Shown: in pieces, positions 17,701-23,451 of the stretch | Numbering within the stretch: the stretch's first letter is position 1 | How the letters are laid out: every line of letters starts with the position of its first letter | Source of the DNA: DAOOKJ01 sp035360795 | GTDB taxonomy: Bacteria; Patescibacteriota; Minisyncoccia; UBA6257 | Direction of reading: 5' to 3' | DNA length: 43,149 bases | NCBI GenBank assembly: GCA_035360795.1 | Contig: DAOSBJ010000003.1 | Location: forward strand, 1 to 43,149 | The notes under the pieces: generated by a model | Databases searched by the model: none | What the model saw: only the letters and a program-made list of their open reading frames with translations | Told to the model about the DNA's origin: nothing | Position numbers and translations under genes: made by a program

Positions 17701-18455
17701 GCAGTAAAAATATGACCATATTTTTTTGAAAGAAGAAGATAATCGACTTCGGAAAAAATTGCTTTTGGCCTTATCATTAATAATTCATTTACTAATCTTT
17801 CTTTTGTTTCTGATAATTCTTTTATTGCCTGTTTTTGAGCGTCAGACAATCTAGAAAATTTTGCTTTTGATTCTTTTTTCTTTTTTTGATTTTTATCTTT
17901 GATTTCTTTGCTTTCTTTTTCTATTTTTTCTATTTTACTTTGATATTCTTTTTCTAATTGAAGAAGAACTTTTTTCTTTGCCTCTTCATCGACTTGAGTC
18001 ACAATATAACCATTATAATAAACTACTGACTCTAAAGCGTTTTGAGGAATATCTAAAAGCAATCCTATTCTTGAAGGAACACTTCTTAAAAACCAAATAT
18101 GAGTGACTGGGGCCGCCAATTCAATATGGCCCATTCTTTCCCTTCTTGAAAGAGAATGAATCACTTCTACGCCGCAACGGTCGCACTTCACTCCCTTATA
18201 TCTCATTCCCTTGTATTTTCCGCAGGCACATTCGTAATCTTTGACAGGACCAAAAATTTGCTCAGAAAAAAGTCCTTCTTTTTCTGGCTTCTGAGTCCGA
18301 TAATTAATAGTTTCTGCTTTTGTAACTTCGCCAAACGACCAATTCAATATCTCCTGAGGAGAAGCAAGTTTAATCTGTAAAGAATCAAAATCACTGATTG
18401 GTTTTTCAGTTTTAGTTTCTTCTTTGTGTTCAGTTTCTTTTATTTTATAAACCAT
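14715..18455 (-). CDS. rpoC: DNA-directed RNA polymerase beta' subunit
   Basis: Catalytic subunit of RNA polymerase. The N-terminal zinc site has Cys76, Cys78, Cys91 and Cys94 (CACGKYKG, CDRCGVEV). The active-site magnesium motif NADFDGDQMALHLP lies at 537-550. The second zinc site lies around NSSDCGTKKG and YCLNRYGLCQKCYGLD. The trigger loop/bridge helix region reads AAQAIGEPGTQLTLKTFHLG. A charged coiled-coil-like stretch near residues 165-225 is richer in Lys and Glu than usual. Length of 1246 residues is in the bacterial range with no large insertion domain. It follows rpoB by 21 nt and precedes uppS. Confidence 0.98.
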   Translation of the reverse strand: MVYKIKETEHKEETKTEKPISDFDSLQIKLASPQEILNWSFGEVTKAETINYRTQKPEKEGLFSEQIFGPVKDYECACGKYKGMRYKGVKCDRCGVEVIHSLSRRERMGHIELAAPVTHIWFLRSVPSRIGLLLDIPQNALESVVYYNGYIVTQVDEEAKKKVLLQLEKEYQSKIEKIEKESKEIKDKNQKKKKESKAKFSRLSDAQKQAIKELSETKERLVNELLMIRPKAIFSEVDYLLLSKKYGHIFTASTGAAPIKKFLEEVNLLDLQEELQEVLEKQKKRGQVETKLINRYRLVRAFLKSKVKPEWMILTVLPVLPPDLRPMVQLEGGKFASYDLNDLYRRVINRNNRLKKLLELKAPEVIVKNEKRMLQEAVDALLDNSIRKVSSSTPMHAAQHRPLRSLADLLSGKQGRFRQHLLGKRVDYSGRSVIVVGPELKIDECGVPKRMALEIFKPFVINELIKREIVHSPKMANRLIEEEPDVVWEILENVVKDKLILLNRAPTLHRLSIEAFKPKLVEGLALRIPALVCLPFNADFDGDQMALHLPLTEEAQLEARTRMLSSLGILKPADGEPVMFPRLDMVLGIYWLTMDLPMPEGKEIKIFADEKEALLAYEYKKIDLHDKIKVRINKLKGEIVETTVGRIIFNEILPKEIGFINNQLNSKDLKNLSREIVETIKDFKESAEILNKMKELGFLYATLSGISWSYSDLKIPEEKYSIIKETQKKVEGINRQYEEGLLSEEEKKVLIQTEWQHATDLISELVPKVLKSDDSVFVMINSGARASWMIASQIMGMKGLVVNPKGELIEMPILSSHQEGFNVLEYFAASHAGRKGLADTALKTSFAGYLTRRLVDVSHEIIINSSDCGTKKGLVVRRKEVENEGEKFEEKIYGRYVLEDVKDKKGKVVLKANSLIDYELAKKIAESEIEEVVIRSPLYCLNRYGLCQKCYGLDLAWKKPIDLGEAVGVVAAQAIGEPGTQLTLKTFHLGGVARAVDITQGLPRVEELLEARVPKGEAPLSEVDGEVVEVEHLNHQYFIRIKPEKREDNITKGRGRKNKREIIEYVVPEITTIYVKKGDKIKKGTQLCEGNLDLKKILNLLGEEACQKYILKEVKKVYNISGSKINDKHFEIIIRQMFSRVKIIEPGESDFIVGEIITKNQYLNEVDRLKTAKKEPPKAVQVIKGIKAVALTSESFLSAASFQETSRVLIQAAIEGKIDYLRGLKENVIIGRLIPAGTGFRNITTL

Positions 18456-18476
18456 AGGAGTAATTTTACCCGTCCA

Positions 18477-21400
18477 TTAAGGATTTTGAGATTTTATTAA
18501 ATTAATCGACAAAGCCAAAGATTGTAATTCTTTTAAAATCACATTAAAAGCAGCGGGAATATTCAAATTTTTAATTTTTTCTCCATTAATAATTGCTTCA
18601 TAAGCAGAAGCCCTTCCCAAAACATCATCTGACTTTATGGTTAACATTTCCTGCAGGGTATAACTTGCCCCATAACCCTCTAAAGCCCATACTTCCATTT
18701 CTCCAAATCTTTGGCCGCCAAAATGGGCTCTTCCGCCTAAAGGTTGTTGAGTAATTAAAGAATAAGGGCCAACTGCTCTCATATGAATGATATCCTCAAC
18801 CATATGGTCTAATTTCATTAAATACATTATTCCTACCCCCACTTTCTTATCAAAAGGCTCACCAGTTTTGCCGTTATATAAAACAACGTGTCCATCTTCT
18901 GGCAGACCGGCTTTAATTAATTCTTCTTTGATTTCTTCACTCGTCGGCCCGTCTAAAGATGGTACTACTGCTCGATATTTTAATTTAGAAGCAGCCCAAC
19001 CTAAATGCATTTCAAAAATCTGACCTAAATTCATTCGAGAAACAACCCCTAAAGGGTTTAAAACAATATCAACTGGCGTCCCGTCTTCTAAATAAGGCAT
19101 ATCTTCTTCAGGAACAATTATTGAAATTACCCCTTTATTGCCGTGCCTACCAGATAATTTATCGCCAGTTCTAAGTTTTCTTAACTCGGCAACCTCAACA
19201 CTAATTTTCTTTATTACTCCCACATCTAATTTATCACCCGCCTGTCTTGATAAAATTTTTGTTCTAATCACTCTTCCTTCCCTCGAAGGTTCTAAAAGCA
19301 AAGAAGTGTCTTTAACATCTTTAGTTTCTTCTCCAAAAATAGCCTGAAGTAATCTTTCTTCCGGAGTTAAATCTGCTCTTCCTTTTGGCGAAACTTTTCC
19401 TACTAAAATATCGCCGGCTTTAACTTCTGCTCCAATTCTTATAATTCCTTCTTCATCCAGATTTTTTAATTTTTCTTCGGAAACATTGGGAATATCATAA
19501 GTGGTAATTTCCGGTCCTAATTTTGTATCAACGACATCACAATTAAACTCCTCAATATGAATAGAAGAAAATCTATCTTCTTTCAAAATCCTTTCCGAAA
19601 CCACAATCGCATCTTCGTAATTGGCACCATAAAAAGGAATCAGCGCGACTAACAGATTCTGACCTAAAGCCGTTGCCCCATTTTCAGTTGCAGCCCCATC
19701 GGCTAATACTTGTCCTTTTAAAACTTTCTCTCCCTTTTTTACTATCGGCTTCTGTAAAAGACAAGAGTTTTCATTACTCCTTTCAAAAGAAACTAATCGG
19801 TAATTCTTTTTTTCACCATTAGAAGTTCGGACGACAATGTGATTAGCATCTACCTCCTCTACTATTCCCTCTCCTTCGGAAATTAAGCACTGACCAGAAT
19901 CATGGGCTATTTTTTCTTCCAAACCAGTTGAAACTAATGGCACTTTTGGTTTAACGCAAGGAACTGCTTGACGCTGCATATTAGCGCCCATTAAAGCCCG
20001 GTTAGATTCATCATGCTCTAAAAAGGGAATAAGGGCAACTGCCGCGGAAATAATTTGCTGAGGGGAAACATCGATTAAATCAATTTCTTCTCTTTTTACA
20101 AGTGTCGGCTCCAAATTTACTCTCGCCCCAACCCAGTCATCCTTTATTCTTCCTTTTTCATCAAGTTCTATTCCTGCATAGGCAATTTTATATTTACTTT
20201 CCTCAAACGCATTAAGCCAAACAATTTCCGGCGTGATTACTCCTTTTCTTACCTTAAAATAGGGAGTTTCAATAAAACCAAACTCGTTCAAACGAGCATA
20301 TAAGGAAAGAGTTAATACTAAACCAATGTTTTTTCCTTCTGGAGTTTGAATAGGACATAAACGGCCATAATGACTTTGGTGAATATCTCTGACATCTATT
20401 CCCGCTCTTTCTTGGACCAAACCGCCGGGTCCCATAGGAGTAATTTTTCTTTTGTGTTCCAATTCGGAAAGTAAATTAATCTGATTCATTAGTTGACACA
20501 ATTGCGAAACATTAAAAAATTCCCGAAAAGCGCTGATTAAAACTCGAGGATTAATTAAAGCAGCCGGAGTAATAGTCAAAGGGTCAAGTTGAGCCATTCT
20601 ATCCTTTATTGTTCTTGACATTCTCATCAAGCCAACTCTGAATCTATCTTGTAAAATTTCTCCTACGGCTCTCAGCCGTCGATTTCCTAAATGGTCAATA
20701 TCATCATCTTTTGCTTTCGGATCATTATTTAATTTAATAATTTCTTTAATAATGGCTATTAAATCTTCTAAATCCAACTGTCTTTTGCTGATATCTTTAT
20801 TTAGATTCAATCTTTGATTTAGTTTATATCGTCCAACTTTCGCTAAATCATAACGGTCCAAACGGAAAAACATATTATTGATCAAATCGTGGGCGCTATC
20901 GTAGGTTGGCAATTCTCCTGGTCTGAGCCGGCGATAAACCTCAATATAGGCTTCTTCTAAAGAAGTGGAAGTTGTTTTTTTTAATGTGGCTTCAAGATAA
21001 TTTTTACTTTCTTCCTCTTTGAAGACCTGTTTAATCTGTTCAGTAGTTTCAAGACCAAAAATCTTTAATAGCTCAGTGGCGGCGACTTTTCTTTTTCTAT
21101 CTATTTTTACTTCAATTGCTCCATCTGAATCAGTTTCGAACTCTAACCAAGCCCCTCTTAAAGGAATTACTTTGGCGCCGAAAAGTTTCTTTCCTCTAAA
21201 ATTCACTGAACTGAAATAAACTCCCGCCGAACGAATAATCTGGGAAATAACAACTTTTTCAATTCCATTAATAATAAAAGTAGAACGATTAGTCATTACC
21301 GGAATATCGCCAAAATAAACTTCTTGTTCTTTAGTAGTATTATTTTTAAGATTGGTAATTTTTAACTTCACCCTTAAAGAAGCCTCGTAATTAAGTTTTT

Positions 21401-21635
21401 TCTCTTTTGCCTGTTTTTCTGTCAATTTTGGCTCTTCTAAATGACAATCAAGAAATTCTAATTTTAATTCTTTCTGGGTGTAATCAAAAATAGGCGTTAG
21501 TTCATCAAACACCTCCTTAATTCCCTCCTTAATAAACCAGTTAAAAGAAGTTAATTGAAAATCAGTTAACCCAGGAATTTCTAAACTTTTTATTTTAGAA
21601 CGAGAAAAATTCTTTATTCCTAAAGAACTATCCAT
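18477..21635 (-). CDS. rpoB: DNA-directed RNA polymerase beta subunit
   Basis: Forms the RNA polymerase active-site cleft with beta'. Conserved segments include MGPGGLVQERAGIDVRD, HYGRLCPIQTPEGKNIGL, YEDAIVVSERI, KLSGRHGNKGVIS and GGRAHFGGQRFGEMEVWALE. At 1052 residues it is shorter than E. coli RpoB, consistent with missing lineage-specific insertions. The rifampicin-pocket cluster (residues 380-401) differs from E. coli at several contact positions (see findings). It lies upstream of rpoC by 21 nt. A weak terminator-like hairpin separates it from the trmD unit; no convincing promoter could be fixed in the AT-rich spacer. Confidence 0.98.
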   Translation of the reverse strand: MDSSLGIKNFSRSKIKSLEIPGLTDFQLTSFNWFIKEGIKEVFDELTPIFDYTQKELKLEFLDCHLEEPKLTEKQAKEKKLNYEASLRVKLKITNLKNNTTKEQEVYFGDIPVMTNRSTFIINGIEKVVISQIIRSAGVYFSSVNFRGKKLFGAKVIPLRGAWLEFETDSDGAIEVKIDRKRKVAATELLKIFGLETTEQIKQVFKEEESKNYLEATLKKTTSTSLEEAYIEVYRRLRPGELPTYDSAHDLINNMFFRLDRYDLAKVGRYKLNQRLNLNKDISKRQLDLEDLIAIIKEIIKLNNDPKAKDDDIDHLGNRRLRAVGEILQDRFRVGLMRMSRTIKDRMAQLDPLTITPAALINPRVLISAFREFFNVSQLCQLMNQINLLSELEHKRKITPMGPGGLVQERAGIDVRDIHQSHYGRLCPIQTPEGKNIGLVLTLSLYARLNEFGFIETPYFKVRKGVITPEIVWLNAFEESKYKIAYAGIELDEKGRIKDDWVGARVNLEPTLVKREEIDLIDVSPQQIISAAVALIPFLEHDESNRALMGANMQRQAVPCVKPKVPLVSTGLEEKIAHDSGQCLISEGEGIVEEVDANHIVVRTSNGEKKNYRLVSFERSNENSCLLQKPIVKKGEKVLKGQVLADGAATENGATALGQNLLVALIPFYGANYEDAIVVSERILKEDRFSSIHIEEFNCDVVDTKLGPEITTYDIPNVSEEKLKNLDEEGIIRIGAEVKAGDILVGKVSPKGRADLTPEERLLQAIFGEETKDVKDTSLLLEPSREGRVIRTKILSRQAGDKLDVGVIKKISVEVAELRKLRTGDKLSGRHGNKGVISIIVPEEDMPYLEDGTPVDIVLNPLGVVSRMNLGQIFEMHLGWAASKLKYRAVVPSLDGPTSEEIKEELIKAGLPEDGHVVLYNGKTGEPFDKKVGVGIMYLMKLDHMVEDIIHMRAVGPYSLITQQPLGGRAHFGGQRFGEMEVWALEGYGASYTLQEMLTIKSDDVLGRASAYEAIINGEKIKNLNIPAAFNVILKELQSLALSINLIKSQNP

Positions 21636-21676
21636 TAAATAAATTATTAATATTTAGCGGTTTCAAAAAAGAAAGA

Positions 21677-21695
21677 CCTATTTTAAAAAGATAGG
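21677..21695 (-). terminator. Weak terminator between the trmD unit and rpoB
   Basis: Read on the minus strand, a 5-bp stem (CCTAT/ATAGG) with an A/T-rich loop is followed by TCTTTCTTTTTTG. The stem is short, so this is only a candidate. Confidence 0.35.
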
Positions 21696-21742
21696 CAAAA
21701 ATGTTTTATATAAATCTTCACTCTAAAAACATCGGCTAAAAT

Positions 21743-21967
21743 TTAATTGACTTCTCGCGCCAATTTAATTGTCTTTATGGTGGTTAAAATTATCCTTTTT
21801 GAAATAAGACTTTTTTCTAAAGAAAAATCTGCTTTTAAGTCATCAATCTCACTTCTATCTATTTTATTCCTTTTCAAAAATTTGTCAAGTAAAATTAAAA
21901 ACTCTTCGCTTTTTTGAATTTCGAACTCGTAATGCTTGTTTTTAATTTTTAAAATAATCTTTGTCAT
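21743..21967 (-). CDS. Hypothetical 74-residue protein coupled to trmD
   Basis: I do not recognise this family. The product is small, charged and Ile/Lys-rich with no Cys, membrane segment or signal, and is predicted to be mostly helical after a short beta start (TKIILKIKNKHYEFEI). Its ATG overlaps the trmD stop in a TAATG arrangement, which indicates translational coupling. A real gene is likely because of this coupling and the intact frame, but no function can be assigned. Confidence 0.55.
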   Translation of the reverse strand: MTKIILKIKNKHYEFEIQKSEEFLILLDKFLKRNKIDRSEIDDLKADFSLEKSLISKRIILTTIKTIKLAREVN

Positions 21968-22674
21968 TAATTAGTTTTAACTTTCTTTAAATTTCTTCTT
22001 CGCCACTCGTAAATTTTTTTATGATTGCCGGATAAAAGCACTTTTGGGACCCGCCAATAAACTTTTTTGCTTTTTGTGGGGTAAAATACTTCTGGTCTTG
22101 AGAATTGAGGATATTCATAGTAAATATTTTTATCTCCTTTGTTAAGATTGCTGTTAAAAGATTCTTCTTTTAGCGAATCTTGTCTTATCGCTCCTTTTAT
22201 AAGACGAGTAATACCGTCAACTAAAACCATTGCTGCTAATTCTCCGCCTGTTAGAATATAATCTCCAATTGAAAAAACTTCATCAGCCACATATTTTGCC
22301 ACTCTTTCATCCACCCCTTCATAATGGGGACAAATTAAAATTAACTGTTCATATTTCTTTAATCTCTCTAAATCTTTTTGTTTTAATTTTTTCCCTCTTA
22401 AAGAAAATAAAATCACTCTTTTTTTTGCGCCTTTAGACTTTTTTTTTATTTCTTTTACCGCTTTAAAAATTGGTTCAATTAAAAACACCATTCCCGCTCC
22501 TCCACCATAAGGTTTATCATCAATAGACAAGTGTTTATCTTTACTCCATTTTCTTAAATTATGAACTTTAATTTTAATTAAACCCTGCTTTTGGGCTCTT
22601 TTTAAGATAGATAAGTTAAAATAACTTTCAAATGCTTGGGGAAAAATAGTTAAAATATCAAAACGGATAGCCAT
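21967..22674 (-). CDS. trmD: tRNA (guanine-N1-)-methyltransferase
   Basis: Methylates G37 of tRNAs with S-adenosylmethionine, preventing +1 frameshifting. The SPOUT trefoil-knot signatures are clear: HYEGVDERVAKYVADEVFSI, GDYILTGGELAAMVLVDGI, and the N-terminal FDILTIFPQAFESYF and DDKPYGGGAGMV. The C-terminus has PEVLLSGNHKKI-like VPKVLLSGNHKKIYEWR. Length of 235 residues is typical. The ATG directly follows the T-run of a strong terminator hairpin, and a promoter overlaps that hairpin (own entries). rpsP, rimM and rplS, frequent neighbours elsewhere, are not adjacent. The stop overlaps the start of the 74-residue gene. Confidence 0.97.
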   Translation of the reverse strand: MAIRFDILTIFPQAFESYFNLSILKRAQKQGLIKIKVHNLRKWSKDKHLSIDDKPYGGGAGMVFLIEPIFKAVKEIKKKSKGAKKRVILFSLRGKKLKQKDLERLKKYEQLILICPHYEGVDERVAKYVADEVFSIGDYILTGGELAAMVLVDGITRLIKGAIRQDSLKEESFNSNLNKGDKNIYYEYPQFSRPEVFYPTKSKKVYWRVPKVLLSGNHKKIYEWRRRNLKKVKTN

Positions 22675-22712
22675 AAAAAAACTGCGGTTTGATTAAAATC
22701 ATACCGCAGTTT
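22675..22712 (-). terminator. Rho-independent terminator between khpA and trmD
   Basis: Minus-strand stem AAACTGCGGT/ACCGCAGTTT (10 bp), one T-T mismatch, a further 4-bp stem, and a 4-nt loop. Seven T residues follow at 22681-22675 and run straight into the trmD ATG. It is the best terminator in the window. Confidence 0.8.
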
Positions 22713-22726
22713 GTTGAAAAAAGCAA
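22698..22726 (-). promoter_or_regulatory. trmD promoter nested in the terminator hairpin
   Basis: Minus-strand -35 TTGCTT (22726-22721), 17-nt spacer, -10 TATGAT (22703-22698). The -10 lies in the upper stem of the hairpin. The new transcript would have only about 18-20 nt before the ATG and no Shine-Dalgarno. Confidence 0.5.
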
Positions 22727-22758
22727 TTTGGTCGCTTTAGGAATAACTAATGACTTAA

Positions 22759-23073
22759 TTATATTTTTAAGTCTTCAACTATTTCGTCAGCGGTTTTTTC
22801 TGCTTTTGAAGAAGCAGAAATAGGTGGTTCCTCAATCTTTAGATTAACTCGAGCCCGATTTTTAGCTCCTACTACTCTAAGAATAGTTCTTAGAGCCCTA
22901 GACATCGAACCTCCGCGACCAATTATTTGTCCCATATCTTCTGGGTGAACCTTTAAATTCAAAAGAACACCCATTTCATCCACTTTTCTCTCTATTTTTA
23001 CATCTTCTGGATGATTAACGACACTTTTAACAATAAGCTCGAGAATCTGCTTATCGACTGCTTCCTGGGCCAT
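22759..23073 (-). CDS. khpA: KH-domain RNA-binding protein KhpA
   Basis: Small KH protein of the KhpA/YlqC family, which binds RNA and works with KhpB in other bacteria. The RNA-binding GxxG loop is intact in GQIIGRGGSMSRALRTIL near residues 63-80, preceded by LNLKVHPEDM. A Ser/Glu-rich tail of about 20 residues extends past the usual end (104 residues against roughly 75-80). It is followed by a strong terminator before trmD and preceded by its own promoter (23137-23165) and a leader hairpin (23104-23127). The region upstream is cut by a scaffold gap, so missing neighbours cannot be excluded. Confidence 0.92.
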   Translation of the reverse strand: MAQEAVDKQILELIVKSVVNHPEDVKIERKVDEMGVLLNLKVHPEDMGQIIGRGGSMSRALRTILRVVGAKNRARVNLKIEEPPISASSKAEKTADEIVEDLKI

Positions 23074-23103
23074 AAGTTCGTAGAATTTACTTTTAAAACT
23101 TCA

Positions 23104-23127
23104 ACAGCTGTCGACCAAACCAGCTGT
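23104..23127 (-). promoter_or_regulatory. Leader hairpin upstream of khpA
   Basis: Inverted repeat ACAGCTG/CAGCTGT with a 10-nt loop lies between the predicted khpA transcription start and its ATG. There is no T-run, so it is not a terminator. It could affect translation or bind a protein. Confidence 0.4.
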
Positions 23128-23136
23128 AACATTTAA

Positions 23137-23165
23137 ATTCTATCTCATTTTTCAAAAAAATGCAA
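23137..23165 (-). promoter_or_regulatory. khpA promoter
   Basis: Minus-strand -35 TTGCAT (23165-23160), 17-nt spacer, -10 TAGAAT (23142-23137), leaving a leader of roughly 55-60 nt with the hairpin at 23104-23127. Confidence 0.5.
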
Positions 23166-23175
23166 ATATTAGTAA

Positions 23176-23275
23176 NNNNNNNNNNNNNNNNNNNNNNNNN
23201 NNNNNNNNNNNNNNNNNNNNNNNNNNNNNNNNNNNNNNNNNNNNNNNNNNNNNNNNNNNNNNNNNNNNNNNNNNN
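23176..23275. other. Scaffold gap (100 N) between smc and khpA
   Basis: One hundred undetermined bases inside a 378-base stretch without a recognisable gene (23074-23451). What is visible holds the khpA promoter and leader hairpin, a 42-nt palindrome and the smc terminator. Unlike the first gap the flanks do not repeat each other, so real sequence of unknown length may be missing. Confidence 0.97.
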
Positions 23276-23293
23276 AGAAAACCAACTCCTTTA

Positions 23294-23335
23294 AAAATCT
23301 TTTTTTGATGACGATCGTCATTAAAAAAAGATTTT
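23294..23335. repeat. 42-nt near-perfect palindrome
   Basis: The sequence equals its own reverse complement except for one mismatched pair. The innermost 14 bases, ATGACGATCGTCAT, are perfectly palindromic, flanked by A/T runs. It lies 18 nt from the scaffold gap. It could form a cruciform or a long RNA hairpin, be a dyad binding site, or have caused the assembly break. Confidence 0.8.
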
Positions 23336-23377
23336 GAGAAGAAAAGGAAAAGTAAAGAAGGTATTGAAGAAGAAATT

Positions 23378-23402
23378 AAAAAAGGCAAGAGTTTTTCTCG
23401 CC
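23378..23402 (-). terminator. Terminator downstream of smc
   Basis: Minus-strand hairpin at 23402-23384 (GGC/GCC base, one mismatch, then AGAG pairing, short loop) followed by six T at 23383-23378. It lies about 50 nt after the smc stop. A T-rich run on the other side makes it potentially bidirectional. Confidence 0.6.
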
Positions 23403-23451
23403 CTTTTTGTTTTTTCTATTAGATTTTTATATTATTTGAAAGTCTTTTATT

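Noticed and set aside
21636..21742. rpoB promoter
   Set aside because: Several TATAAA- and TTGAAA-like strings occur in this AT-rich spacer, but none pairs at good spacing, so no site is called.
23152..23388. Minus-strand open frame across the second N run
   Set aside because: Most of it is N; the rest is terminator and palindrome sequence with no protein-like features.
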